Below, piece by piece: positions 1 to 8,325 of a DNA stretch of 50,054 nucleotides (the stretch's first letter is position 1; each line of letters begins with the position of its first letter). The position numbers were made by a program, and so were the translations under genes. The notes beneath the pieces were generated by a model. That model searched no databases. It was not told where the DNA came from and was given only the letters and a program-made list of their open reading frames with translations. The DNA comes from Actinoplanes sp. TFC3 (GTDB lineage Bacteria > Actinomycetota > Actinomycetes > Mycobacteriales > Micromonosporaceae): assembly GCF_001553785.1 (NCBI RefSeq), contig NZ_LOJP01000001.1:2155561-2205614 (forward strand), written 5' to 3'.

Positions 1-52
1 CCCGGTGCCCGCTGCGACCGGCGCGGGGGAGCCGGTCGCAGCGGGCACCGGG
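1..52. repeat. Perfect inverted repeat at the left edge
   Basis: Bases 1-22 are the exact reverse complement of bases 31-52, with an 8-base loop at 23-30. The repeat lies inside the last visible codons of the heme A synthase gene and begins on the first base of the window, so it may continue outside. It could be a terminator-like hairpin at the gene's 3' end or a fold-back artefact at a contig end. The right edge shows the same kind of structure, which favours the artefact. Confidence 0.8.
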
Positions 53-915
53 CGCTCGCGGAGTTTCCACAGCACGTTCAGCGTGGCCGTCCAGACCAGC
101 GCCGCACCCAGCAGGTGGCAGCCGACCAGGATGACCGGCAGGTGCGTGAAGTACTGCACGAAGCCGATCAGCCCCTGGCCCAGCTCCACCCCGATGAACA
201 GGGCCGCCGCCTGGATTGCGGTGGCCGGGGCGCGCACGGCGCGCAACGCGAACCAGAGCGCCACGGACAGCCCGATGAGCAGGAAGACCAGGTCGGCGTG
301 CACCTGGGAGATGGCGGCCGGGTCGAGGCCGTTGCGCTTGGCGCCCGCGTCGCCCGAGTGCGGCCCGCTGCCGGTCACGATCACGCCTGCCACGATCACG
401 GCTGTCGAGGCCAGCGTGGTCAGCAGCGCCAGTTGGTGCAGGGGGCGGGGGACGAGCGGTCGTACCGGCTCATCTCCCTGCTTCACCCGCTGCCAGAGGG
501 CGTACGTGATGGCAACGAGACCCATCGAGAGCAGGAAATGCAGCCCGACCACCCAGGGGTTGAGGTCCGTGAGGACCGTGATCCCGCCGATGACGCCCTG
601 CCCGGGGATGCCCAGGCCGGCCGCGAGCGACAGCACGACCAGCGACTTGCGCCGGGGTTTCTGCAGGAGCGCCGAGACGAACGTGGCGAGCGCGATCAGG
701 CCGAGCAGGATGCCCAGCACCCGGTTGCCGAACTCGATGACGCCGTAGACGCCCATCTCCGGGGTGGTCACATATGACGCGTCGGTGCACCGCGGCCAGG
801 TCGGGCAGCCCAGCCCCGAACTGGTCAGCCGGACCGCCGCGCCGGTGACGACCAGCGCGATGTTGGCGATCAGGGACGCCAGGGCCAACCGTCGCAACAG
901 GGTGGGACTGCTCAC
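1..915 (-). CDS. ctaA: Heme A synthase CtaA/COX15, 3' end cut by the window
   Basis: Integral membrane enzyme that oxidises the C8 methyl of heme O to the formyl group of heme A for cytochrome aa3 oxidase. 305 codons are visible from a GTG at 915 and the frame is still open at base 1. The N-terminus carries the family signature TGAAVRLTSSGLGCPTWPRC, including the paired-cysteine loop region, followed by EFGNR. Later helices carry the expected histidines (VVGLHFLL, ISQVHADL, VGCHLLGA). About eight hydrophobic helices alternate with short loops. The gene is divergent from sufR, as in mycobacteria. The last 16 or so codons lie in the terminal inverted repeat, so that part of the protein is doubtful. 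Confidence 0.92.
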   Translation of the reverse strand, partial: MSSPTLLRRLALASLIANIALVVTGAAVRLTSSGLGCPTWPRCTDASYVTTPEMGVYGVIEFGNRVLGILLGLIALATFVSALLQKPRRKSLVVLSLAAGLGIPGQGVIGGITVLTDLNPWVVGLHFLLSMGLVAITYALWQRVKQGDEPVRPLVPRPLHQLALLTTLASTAVIVAGVIVTGSGPHSGDAGAKRNGLDPAAISQVHADLVFLLIGLSVALWFALRAVRAPATAIQAAALFIGVELGQGLIGFVQYFTHLPVILVGCHLLGAALVWTATLNVLWKLRERPVPAATGSPAPVAAGTG

Positions 916-1018
916 TCCGGGAATGCTACGCCCGATATTGATCTTGCAGCTCAGGGCCTCCACGGGGCGGTGTCCTGTATCACCGGGGTGCCGGTTTGCA
1001 GGGGCGCGCCGAAATACG

Positions 1019-1031
1019 TAACGTTGGCGTA
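1019..1031 (+). promoter_or_regulatory. -10-like element of a leaderless sufR transcript
   Basis: TAACGT at 1019-1024 is followed by 7 bases and then the GTG at 1032. This is the spacing expected when transcription starts on the start codon. No Shine-Dalgarno sequence precedes the GTG. The same arrangement recurs at many genes in this window. Confidence 0.4.
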
Positions 1032-1796
1032 GTGAAAAACGAGGTGATCGCGGGGAGCAGGCGGCTGGTCAATCCGGCCACCCGATCCCGCACACCTTCG
1101 ACGGCCGCGGTTGACGGCCGCACTCGTGACCGGGTCGCCCAGTTGTTGTTTGACTGCGGTGGCGCGACCGCCGCCGAGCTGGGCGTCCAGCTGGGGCTGA
1201 GCCCGGCCGCCATCCGCAAGCACCTCGATGCGATGCTCGCCGAGCACCTCGTGGAGGCGCGCGAGATGCCGCAGCGCGGCCCGCGCGGCCGGGGACGTCC
1301 CGCTAAGCTGTTCGTGCTCACCGCCACCGCGCGCGAGGGCTTCCCGCACTTCTACGACGGCATCGCCACCGCGGCGCTGCGCTGGATCGCCGAGCACGGC
1401 GGTCGTGAGGCGGTCGACGCCTTCGCCGCCACCCAGGTCTCCGCGTTGGAGGAGCGCTGCCGGGCGGCGTTGCTCGAGGCGGGGGAGGACCCGATCGCGC
1501 GGGCCGAGGCTCTCGCCGAGGCCCTGACCGCCGAGGGCTACGCTGCCAACGCGACCACGATCGCCTCCGGTGGGCAGCTGTGCCAGCACCACTGCCCGGT
1601 GGCGCACGTGGCCGCCGAGTTCCCCCAGCTGTGCGACGCCGAGACCGCCGTCATCTCGCGGCTCATCGGCACCCACGTGCAGCGTCTTGCCACCATCGCG
1701 CACGGCGACGGGGTGTGCACCACGCACATTCCCGCTCCGCAGTGCGCGACCCCAGCACCAGTAACTCAAGTAACCACGGTTAGGACGGATAGATGA
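1032..1796 (+). CDS. sufR: Iron-sulfur-sensing repressor SufR
   Basis: ArsR/DeoR-type winged-helix repressor of the SUF operon, thought to sense Fe-S status through its own cluster. The N-terminal helix-turn-helix ([20 protein letters not shown]) is followed by a wing with RGRGRPAK. The C-terminal half holds cysteines spaced C-x12-C-x27-C, the spacing I recall for the cluster ligands of M. tuberculosis Rv1460. An extra Cys sits four residues before the first of these (LCQHHC at the ligand site). I chose the GTG at 1032 (254 residues) because it fits a leaderless promoter; an in-frame TTG at 996 is possible. The stop overlaps the sufB start by 4 bases, so regulator and pathway are translationally coupled. 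Confidence 0.88.
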   Translation: MKNEVIAGSRRLVNPATRSRTPSTAAVDGRTRDRVAQLLFDCGGATAAELGVQLGLSPAAIRKHLDAMLAEHLVEAREMPQRGPRGRGRPAKLFVLTATAREGFPHFYDGIATAALRWIAEHGGREAVDAFAATQVSALEERCRAALLEAGEDPIARAEALAEALTAEGYAANATTIASGGQLCQHHCPVAHVAAEFPQLCDAETAVISRLIGTHVQRLATIAHGDGVCTTHIPAPQCATPAPVTQVTTVRTDR

Positions 1797-3214
1797 CCGA
1801 CCAGATCGTCACTCAGGAAGAGCACCTGGCCGCTCTTGGCAAGTACGAGTACGGCTGGGCCGACGCCGACGTCGCGGGTGCCGCCGCGCAGCGCGGTCTG
1901 TCCGAGGCCGTGGTGCGTGACATCTCGGCGAAGAAGAGCGAGCCGCAGTGGATGCTCGACCTTCGCCTCAAGGGCCTGCGCCTGTTCGGCCGCAAGCCCA
2001 TGCCGAACTGGGGCGCCGACCTCACCGGCATCGACTTCCAGAACATCAAGTACTTCGTGCGCTCCACCGAGAAGCAGGCCCAGAGCTGGGAAGAGCTTCC
2101 CGAGGACATCAAGGCGACGTACGACCGGCTGGGCATCCCCGAGGCCGAGAAGCAGCGCCTCGTCGCCGGTGTCGCAGCCCAGTACGAGTCCGAGGTCGTC
2201 TACCACAAGATCCGTGATGACCTGGAGGAGCAGGGTGTCGTCTTCCTCGACACCGACACTGCCCTCAAGGAGCACGAGGACATCTTCAAGGAATACTTCG
2301 GCACGGTGATCCCGGTCGGCGACAACAAGTTCGCCGCGCTGAACACCTCCGTGTGGTCCGGTGGCTCGTTCATCTACGTGCCGAAGGGCGTGCACGTGGA
2401 CATCCCGCTGCAGGCCTACTTCCGGATCAACACCGAGAACATGGGCCAGTTCGAGCGCACGCTGATCATCGCCGATGAGGGCAGCTACGTGCACTACGTC
2501 GAGGGCTGCACCGCACCGATCTACTCCTCGGACTCGCTGCACTCCGCGGTCGTCGAGATCGTCGTGAAGAAGAACGCCCGGGTGCGCTACACGACCATCC
2601 AGAACTGGTCGAACAACGTCTACAACCTGGTCACCAAGCGCGCCACCTGCGAAGAGGGCGCGACCATGGAGTGGATCGACGGCAACATCGGCTCCAAGGT
2701 GACGATGAAGTACCCCGCCGTCTACATGACCGGCGCGCACGCCAAGGGCGAGGTGCTCTCGATCGCGATGGCCGGCGAGGGTCAGCACCAGGACTCCGGC
2801 GCCAAGATGGTGCACGCCGCGCCGCACACCTCCTCGACGATCATCAGCAAGTCGATCGCCCGGGGTGGTGGCCGCACCTCCTACCGCGGTCTTGTGCAGG
2901 TGCTCGACGGCTCGCACCACAGCGCCAGCACGGTCAAGTGCGACGCGTTGCTGGTCGACACGATCTCGCGCTCGGACACGTACCCCTACGTGGACATCCG
3001 TGAGGACGACGTCAACATGGGCCACGAGGCGACCGTCTCCAAGGTCAGCGAGGACCAGCTCTTCTACCTGATGAGCCGGGGCCTGACCGAGGACGAGGCC
3101 ATGGCGATGATCGTGCGCGGCTTCATCGAGCCGATCGCCAAGGAGCTTCCGATGGAATACGCCCTCGAACTCAACCGCCTCATCGAGCTGCAGATGGAGG
3201 GGGCTGTCGGCTGA
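1793..3214 (+). CDS. sufB: Fe-S cluster scaffold subunit SufB
   Basis: Core subunit of the cytosolic SufBCD scaffold, which receives sulfur from SufS-SufU and builds Fe-S clusters. At 473 residues it has the normal length. The beta-helix core is intact, with the conserved stretches [18 protein letters not shown] and [12 protein letters not shown]; the cysteine in the latter corresponds to the catalytic or cluster-building Cys of the family. No intein is present, unlike many mycobacterial SufB genes. It overlaps sufR by ATGA and is followed 58 bases later by sufD. Confidence 0.97.
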   Translation: MTDQIVTQEEHLAALGKYEYGWADADVAGAAAQRGLSEAVVRDISAKKSEPQWMLDLRLKGLRLFGRKPMPNWGADLTGIDFQNIKYFVRSTEKQAQSWEELPEDIKATYDRLGIPEAEKQRLVAGVAAQYESEVVYHKIRDDLEEQGVVFLDTDTALKEHEDIFKEYFGTVIPVGDNKFAALNTSVWSGGSFIYVPKGVHVDIPLQAYFRINTENMGQFERTLIIADEGSYVHYVEGCTAPIYSSDSLHSAVVEIVVKKNARVRYTTIQNWSNNVYNLVTKRATCEEGATMEWIDGNIGSKVTMKYPAVYMTGAHAKGEVLSIAMAGEGQHQDSGAKMVHAAPHTSSTIISKSIARGGGRTSYRGLVQVLDGSHHSASTVKCDALLVDTISRSDTYPYVDIREDDVNMGHEATVSKVSEDQLFYLMSRGLTEDEAMAMIVRGFIEPIAKELPMEYALELNRLIELQMEGAVG

Positions 3215-3272
3215 CGCCCCCTTGCCAGCGTTGTCCGGGTCGAGCTACGAGACGAAAACGAATTAGGACGAG

Positions 3273-4406
3273 ATGACTACCGAGGCCATGGCACCGCCGA
3301 GCACCAAGTCGCAGGTGCTGCGCTCCTTCGACGTCACCGACTTCCCGGCCGTCACCGGCCTGGAGGAGGAGTGGCGCTTCACCCCGATCAAGCAGCTCGG
3401 CTCGCTGATCACGGCCACGTCGCTGGCCGGCACGGCCCCCGGGTTCGCCCCCGGTGACCTGCCGGCCGGCATCTCGGTGACCAGCGTCGAGGCCGGCAAG
3501 GTGGAGGACGTCCTCACCCCCTTCGACCGGATCAGCGCCCTGGCCTACGGCTCGGCCGCCGCTGTGACCCTGATCGACGTCACGGCGGACACCGTTACTG
3601 ACGCTCCGGCCGTGATCCGCGTCGTCGGGCAGGGTAGCGAGGCCGCCGCCGCGCGCACCTACGTACGGGTTGGCAACTTCGCCAAGATCACCATCGTGCT
3701 GGAGCAGACCGGCACCGCCACGGTGGCCGACAACGTCGAGGTCGTGCTTGGCGACAGTGCGCAGCTGACCTTCGTCACCATCGCCGAGTGGGACAACGCG
3801 TCGGTGCAGGCCCAGCACATCAAGTTCCGGGTCGGCAAGGACTCCCGCGTGCAGCACGTGCAGGTCACGCTGGGCGGCGCATTGGTCCGCCAGTTCACCA
3901 GCGTCGAATACGCGGCCCGCGGCGGCGACGCCGAGCTGTGGGGCCTCTACTTCGCCGACGCCGGCCAGCACCAGGAGCACCGCCAACTGGTGGACCACGC
4001 CATCCCGGATTGCCGCAGCTACGTCGGCTACCGCGGCGCGCTGCAGGGCGCATCGGCGCACACCGTCTGGGTCGGCGACGTACTCATCCGCTCCGAGGCC
4101 ACCGGCACGGACACCTACGAGATCAACCGCAACCTGGTGCTGACCGACGGCGCCCGCGCCGACTCGGTGCCCAACCTGGAGATCGAGACCGGCGAGATCG
4201 TCGGGGCCGGGCATGCCAGTGCGACCGGCCGCTTCGACGAGGAGCAGCTGTTCTACCTGATGGCCCGCGGCATCCCGGAGCGCGAGGCCCGCAAGCTGGT
4301 CGTGCGCGGCTTCTTCGCCGAGCTGATCAACAAGGTGCCCGTCGAGGAGCTGCGCGAGCGCCTCGGCGACGCCATCGAAGCCCGGCTCGCCAAGACCGGA
4401 GCCTGA
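3273..4406 (+). CDS. sufD: Fe-S cluster scaffold subunit SufD
   Basis: Paralogue and partner of SufB in the SufBC2D complex, needed for iron acquisition. The 377-residue protein has the SufBD beta-helix core (AGQHQEHRQLVDHAIPDC, then SYVGYRGALQGAS) and the C-terminal helical region RFDEEQLFYLMARGIPE that closely parallels SufB's [16 protein letters not shown]. The SufB catalytic Cys is not conserved, as usual for SufD. A 58-base spacer after sufB is the longest gap in the operon; the ferredoxin gene begins 4 bases downstream. Confidence 0.96.
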   Translation: MTTEAMAPPSTKSQVLRSFDVTDFPAVTGLEEEWRFTPIKQLGSLITATSLAGTAPGFAPGDLPAGISVTSVEAGKVEDVLTPFDRISALAYGSAAAVTLIDVTADTVTDAPAVIRVVGQGSEAAAARTYVRVGNFAKITIVLEQTGTATVADNVEVVLGDSAQLTFVTIAEWDNASVQAQHIKFRVGKDSRVQHVQVTLGGALVRQFTSVEYAARGGDAELWGLYFADAGQHQEHRQLVDHAIPDCRSYVGYRGALQGASAHTVWVGDVLIRSEATGTDTYEINRNLVLTDGARADSVPNLEIETGEIVGAGHASATGRFDEEQLFYLMARGIPEREARKLVVRGFFAELINKVPVEELRERLGDAIEARLAKTGA

Positions 4407-4410
4407 CCGC

Positions 4411-4743
4411 ATGGGCTTCGAGCTGGTCGGCAGCGCTGCCGACGTGGCCAAGGGCACCGCGATCCAGACCGAGATCAACGGGGTCGAGGTCGCCGTGGTG
4501 CATGCCGACGACGACACCTTCTACGCCGTGCACGACGAGTGCAGCCACGCCGCGGTCGCCCTGTCCGAGGGTGAGATCGAGGGCTGCATGATCGAGTGCT
4601 GGCTGCACGGGTCCCGCTTCGACCTGCGCACCGGGGAGCCGTCCGGCCTGCCCGCCACCGAGCCGGTGGCGACCTTCCCCGTCGAGATCCGCGACGGCGA
4701 CATCTACGTTTCGACCACACCCAGTAATGGAGTAGAACCGTGA
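4411..4743 (+). CDS. Rieske-type ferredoxin of the SUF operon
   Basis: Small (110-residue) soluble Rieske [2Fe-2S] protein of the NirD/BphA3 ferredoxin-component type. Ligand motifs are visible as C-S-H (DECSHAAV) and C-W-L-H (ECWLHGSRFD), giving the C-x-H ... C-x2-H pattern. It sits between sufD and sufC, as in many actinobacterial SUF operons, so electron supply to cluster assembly is a reasonable inference. Its stop codon overlaps the GTG start of sufC. Confidence 0.92.
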   Translation: MGFELVGSAADVAKGTAIQTEINGVEVAVVHADDDTFYAVHDECSHAAVALSEGEIEGCMIECWLHGSRFDLRTGEPSGLPATEPVATFPVEIRDGDIYVSTTPSNGVEP

Positions 4744-5504
4744 GCACCCTGGAGATCCGCGACCTGCAGGTTTCGGTCAAGCTGCCCGATGGCGACCTGA
4801 AGCCGATTCTGGCCGGGGTCGACCTCACCGTGAAGTCGGGCGAGACCCACGCCATCATGGGCCCCAACGGCTCCGGCAAGTCGACCCTGGCGTACTCCAT
4901 CGCCGGCCACCCGAAGTACGAGATCACCGGCGGACAGGTCACCCTGGATGGCGATGACGTGCTGGCCATGACGGTCGACGAGCGCGCCCGCGCCGGGCTG
5001 TTCCTGGCCATGCAGTACCCGGTCGAGGTGCCCGGTGTGTCGGTCGCCAACTTCCTGCGCACGGCCAAGACCGCCATCGACGGCGAAGCGCCGAAGCTGC
5101 GCACCTGGGCAGGCGAGCTGCGCACCGCGATGGAGCGCATCCAGATGGACCCGACGTTCGCCCAGCGCAATGTCAACGAGGGCTTCTCCGGCGGTGAGAA
5201 GAAGCGCCACGAGATCATGCAGCTTGAGCTGCTCAAGCCCAAGATGGCGATTCTCGACGAGACCGACTCCGGCCTCGACATCGACGCGCTGCGCGTGGTG
5301 AGCGAGGGCGTCAACCGGGTCCGTGCCACCGGCGAGACCGGCCTGCTGCTGATCACCCACTACACGCGGATCCTGCGCTACATCAAGCCGGACTACGTGC
5401 ACGTCTTCGTCGCCGGCAAGATCGTCGAAGAGGGTGGCCCCGAGCTCGCCGAACAGCTGGAAGCCGAGGGCTACGAGCGCTACGTCGCAGGTGTGAAGGC
5501 CTGA
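4740..5504 (+). CDS. sufC: SUF ATPase SufC
   Basis: ABC-type ATPase that drives conformational change in the SufBCD scaffold. 254 residues with Walker A GPNGSGKST, the SufC-type signature FSGGEKKRHEI, Walker B MAILDETDSGLDID and the H-loop LLITHYTRIL. The TDSGLD form after Walker B is characteristic of SufC rather than of transporter ATPases. The GTG start at 4740 overlaps the preceding stop, and sufS begins two bases after its stop, giving a tightly coupled operon. Confidence 0.97.
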   Translation: MSTLEIRDLQVSVKLPDGDLKPILAGVDLTVKSGETHAIMGPNGSGKSTLAYSIAGHPKYEITGGQVTLDGDDVLAMTVDERARAGLFLAMQYPVEVPGVSVANFLRTAKTAIDGEAPKLRTWAGELRTAMERIQMDPTFAQRNVNEGFSGGEKKRHEIMQLELLKPKMAILDETDSGLDIDALRVVSEGVNRVRATGETGLLLITHYTRILRYIKPDYVHVFVAGKIVEEGGPELAEQLEAEGYERYVAGVKA

Positions 5505-5506
5505 CG

Positions 5507-6736
5507 ATGTCCTTCGACGTGGTCCGCGTCCGCGGCGACTTCCCCATTCTCAGCCGGGAGATCAACGGGCATCCGCTGGTCTACCTGGACAGCGCGAACA
5601 CGTCGCAGAAGCCGCGCCAGGTGCTGGAAGCGATGAAGGTGCACCAGGAGCGGCACAACGGCAACGTGTCGCGCTCGGTGCACACTCTGGGCACCGAGTC
5701 GACCGAGGCGTACGAAGGCGCCCGCGCCACGGTCGCCACGTTCATCGGCGCGGCCAACCCGGACGAGGTGGTGTTCACCAAGAACTCCACCGAGGCCATC
5801 AACCTCGTCGCCTGGACGGCCGGGCAGTTCCTGTCGCTCGGCCCCGGCGACGAGATCGTGGTCTCGGAGATGGAACACCACTCCAACCTTGTGCCGTGGC
5901 AGCTGCTGTGCGAGCGCACCGGTGCCACCCTGCGCTGGTTCGGCGTCACCGACGAGGGCCGCCTCGACGAGTCCCAGCTCGACGAGCTGGTGAACGAGCG
6001 CACCAAGCTGGTGTCGGTCGTGCACATGTCAAACATCCTGGGCACGATCAACGATCCGGCGCGCCTCGTCGCCCGGGCCCGCGAAGTCGGCGCCCTCGTG
6101 ATGCTCGACTGCTCGCAGTCGGTCCCGCATTTCGCGGTCGACGTGGCCGAGCTCGGCGTGGACTTCATCGCCTTCACCGGCCACAAGATGCTCGGCCCGA
6201 CCGGCATCGGCGTGCTGTGGGGCCGCGCCGAGCTGCTTGAGCGGATGCCCCCGTTCCTGGCCGGCGGTTCCACCATCGAAACGGTGACCATGGGCGGCAC
6301 CACGTTCGCGCCCCCGCCGGCCCGCTTCGAGGGCGGTACCCCGCCGATTACCGCCGCCATCGGTCTCGGCGCAGCGGTCGACTACCTGACGGCCCTGGGC
6401 ATGGACGACATCCACCGCCACGAGCAGGACATCACCGCGTACGCCCTCAAGGCCCTCGCCGAGGTTCCGGGAGTGCGCATCTATGGCCCGGCCAGCCCGG
6501 AAGGCCGCGGCGGCACGGTGTCCTTCGGCGTCGATGGCGTGCACCCGCACGACGTCGGGCAGATTCTCGACGATCTCGGTGTTGAGGTACGGGTGGGCCA
6601 CCACTGCGCACGACCGGTGTGCACACGGTTCGGAGTTCCGGCGATGACCCGGGCCTCGTTCTACCTCTACACGACGACCGACGAGATCGACGCCCTGGCG
6701 CGCGGTCTGGAGCAGGTGCGGAAGGTGTTCGCCTGA
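5507..6736 (+). CDS. sufS: Group II cysteine desulfurase SufS
   Basis: PLP enzyme that takes sulfur from L-cysteine as an enzyme-bound persulfide for cluster assembly. The 409-residue protein has the PLP lysine in FTGHKMLGPTGIGVLWG, the histidine-rich EMEHHSNLVPWQ motif, and the catalytic cysteine at about residue 367 in RVGHHCARPVC. The RxGHHCA form marks the SufS class. It ends in an ATGA overlap with sufU, its sulfur-accepting partner. Confidence 0.97.
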   Translation: MSFDVVRVRGDFPILSREINGHPLVYLDSANTSQKPRQVLEAMKVHQERHNGNVSRSVHTLGTESTEAYEGARATVATFIGAANPDEVVFTKNSTEAINLVAWTAGQFLSLGPGDEIVVSEMEHHSNLVPWQLLCERTGATLRWFGVTDEGRLDESQLDELVNERTKLVSVVHMSNILGTINDPARLVARAREVGALVMLDCSQSVPHFAVDVAELGVDFIAFTGHKMLGPTGIGVLWGRAELLERMPPFLAGGSTIETVTMGGTTFAPPPARFEGGTPPITAAIGLGAAVDYLTALGMDDIHRHEQDITAYALKALAEVPGVRIYGPASPEGRGGTVSFGVDGVHPHDVGQILDDLGVEVRVGHHCARPVCTRFGVPAMTRASFYLYTTTDEIDALARGLEQVRKVFA

Positions 6737-7182
6737 TGATGGATCAGCTCTACCAGGAAATCATCCTGGACCATTACAAGCACCCGCACGGCCGCGGCCT
6801 GCGCGACCCGTTCGAGGGCGAAGCCCACCACGTCAATCCGACCTGCGGCGACGAGATCACCCTGCGCGTCCGCGACGATCTTTCCGACATCTCGTACGAC
6901 GGACTGGGCTGCTCGATCAGCCAGGCATCCGCCTCCGTGCTGTACGAGCTGCTCAAGGGCCGCACGCCCGCCGAGGTCAACGAGATCCACGAAGCCTTCG
7001 TCGAGCTCATGCAGGGCCGCGGCCAGGTCGAACCCGACGAGGACGTCCTCGGCGACGGCATCGCCTTCGCCGGCGTGGCCAAATATCCGGCGCGCGTCAA
7101 GTGCGCCCTGCTGCCGTGGATGGCATTCAAGGACGCGGCCGCTCGCGCGGGCGTCAGCGTCAACCCGGAGGTAAAGGCATGA
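6736..7182 (+). CDS. sufU: Sulfur-transfer protein SufU
   Basis: Zinc-dependent sulfurtransferase that accepts the persulfide from SufS and passes it to SufB. From the ATG at 6736 (overlapping the sufS stop) it is 148 residues; a second ATG lies one codon later. The IscU fold carries three cysteines in the expected places (NPTCGDEI, GLGCSISQAS, RVKCALLPW) and the Asp of the zinc site. The 18-20-residue insertion typical of SufU against IscU lies between the second and third Cys. An ATGA overlap links it to sufT. Confidence 0.95.
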   Translation: MMDQLYQEIILDHYKHPHGRGLRDPFEGEAHHVNPTCGDEITLRVRDDLSDISYDGLGCSISQASASVLYELLKGRTPAEVNEIHEAFVELMQGRGQVEPDEDVLGDGIAFAGVAKYPARVKCALLPWMAFKDAAARAGVSVNPEVKA

Positions 7183-7739
7183 CCGACCGAACCATCGAGG
7201 AAATCGCCGACACCGCGGCCGCCACAGCCGCGCCCGACGACGCCACCTCCCCGCTCTCCGACGACGCCACCCCGTCAGTCCTCACCGGCGGACCCGGCGT
7301 AGCCCCCGCTTCCACTTCCGCCACGTCCACGGCGGCTACGGGCTCGGTTGTTGCGGGCTCGGATGCGCCGGGTGCTGCGGGTTCTGCCGAGGCGGCACCG
7401 GCTGGAGGCGGCAAGAAGGCGTCGCTCGCGGACGTCGAAGAGGCGATGAAGGACGTCGTCGACCCCGAACTCGGCATCAACGTGGTCGACCTCGGCTTGG
7501 TCTACGGCACCTTCGTCGACGACGACAACGTGGTGACCATCGACATGACGCTCACGTCGGCGGCCTGCCCGCTCACCGACGTCATCGAGGACCAGACCCG
7601 TCAGGCCCTCACCACCGGCCCCGGCGGCGGCCTGGTCAACGACTTCCGCATCAACTGGGTCTGGCTCCCGCCGTGGGGCCCCGACAAAATCACCGACGAC
7701 GGCCGCGAGCAACTGCGCGCCCTCGGCTTCAACGTCTGA
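7179..7739 (+). CDS. sufT: SufT-type MIP18/DUF59 Fe-S maturation protein
   Basis: MIP18-family protein associated with cluster insertion or maturation. The C-terminal ~105 residues form the DUF59 domain, with DPELGINVVDLGLVYG and the conserved cysteine in TSAACPLTDVIEDQ. About 80 residues before the domain are low-complexity, rich in Ala, Thr, Ser, Asp and Pro; such a long extension is unusual, since I expect near-minimal domains of 100-130 residues. It closes the SUF operon. The ATG at 7179 overlaps the sufU stop, which settles the start. Confidence 0.92.
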   Translation: MTDRTIEEIADTAAATAAPDDATSPLSDDATPSVLTGGPGVAPASTSATSTAATGSVVAGSDAPGAAGSAEAAPAGGGKKASLADVEEAMKDVVDPELGINVVDLGLVYGTFVDDDNVVTIDMTLTSAACPLTDVIEDQTRQALTTGPGGGLVNDFRINWVWLPPWGPDKITDDGREQLRALGFNV

Positions 7740-7812
7740 CCTGCAGCTCACGACCTGACGGGGTCATGCGGTCCTCCGGCCAGGCCGCGCGCTGCCGCAA
7801 CAACTTGCGGCG

Positions 7813-7840
7813 GCGCACGGCTTGCCGCCAAGCCGTGCGC
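7813..7840 (+). terminator. Candidate SUF operon terminator hairpin
   Basis: An 11-bp perfect stem (arms 7813-7823 and 7830-7840, GCGCACGGCTT against its complement) with a 6-base loop lies 73 bases after the sufT stop. No U-tract follows, so this would be the U-less terminator type common in actinomycetes, or simply an RNA-stabilising hairpin. Confidence 0.5.
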
Positions 7841-8294
7841 TGCTTGCGACCGGCGGTTCCTGAAGTCGCCCCCGGCCACTTGGGGCATGACCGGGGATGT
7901 GGGCGGGTCATGCGATGCCTGTCGTTTCTTGGGCTGGTGCAAGACCCGGAGTCCGCTGTAGACGTTGTCCGGTGGGAGCCGCGTCCCCCGCAAGCGGGGC
8001 TGGACAGGAAGAAGCGGCACTGATCAACCGCGGCGTTCAGCCCGCGCACAGCCGCCGAAGGCACCTGGTGAGGTGTGCAGCCAGGCTCACAGAACAAACC
8101 CCCAGCGATCAAGCGTCGATAGAAAGCCGCATCGAATGACTCCCCGTAGTCCATTCGTAGCGCTAAGCTCCAGGGGTTAGCCAGCAAGCCGCTTCCCGAA
8201 ACCAAGCCATGTGGTTCAGGACCATAAAACCGAAGACCTTGCTCACAGGTACAAAGAACCGCCGGGTGTTGCCGCACCCGGCGGTTCCGTTTTC
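7841..8294 (+). other. Non-coding region, possible structured RNA ending at a terminator
   Basis: No convincing protein gene lies between sufT and the peptidase gene. Base and codon composition differ from the neighbours. The stretch 8030-8294 is full of short stems on the + strand: 8133-8157 (CGAATG/CATTCG extended by ACT/AGT around one bulge), 8162-8181 (GCTAA/TTAGC), 8200-8216 (AACCA/TGGTT), and finally a strong terminator. The next gene has its own start-proximal -10, so this looks like an independent non-coding transcript. I could not match it to tmRNA, RNase P RNA, SRP RNA or 6S RNA. The open frames here on the minus strand have non-actinobacterial codon use and are probably chance. Confidence 0.25.
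8256..8293 (+). terminator. Intrinsic terminator
   Basis: Perfect 13-bp stem (8256-8268 GAACCGCCGGGTG pairing with 8275-8287), 6-base loop, then CG and a run of four T. This is the most canonical rho-independent terminator in the window on the + strand, yet there is no protein gene immediately upstream of it. Confidence 0.85.
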
Positions 8295-8325
8295 TCAGGG
8301 GCGGGGTGAGGCGGAAGATGGGGTC

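Noticed and set aside
1766..3025. Long minus-strand frame opposite sufB
   Set aside because: Composition is His/Val/Arg/Asp-rich and typical of antisense of SufB; no recognisable domain.
1793..3214. Intein in SufB, as in mycobacteria
   Set aside because: The protein is contiguous at 473 residues, with no insertion.
7961..8010. CRISPR-like GC hairpin CCCCGCAAGCGGGG
   Set aside because: A single copy without repeats or spacers; no cas genes anywhere in the window.
8030..8260. tRNA, tmRNA or RNase P RNA candidate
   Set aside because: No cloverleaf with a TTC-containing T arm, no tmRNA tag frame ending in ALAA, and no conserved RNase P cores could be found. No tRNA or rRNA genes were seen elsewhere in the window.
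7729..8277. Minus-strand frame of 182 codons after sufT
   Set aside because: Codon use is unlike the neighbours, Cys/Arg/Ser-rich, no known domain, and it overlaps the hairpin-rich region and terminator.
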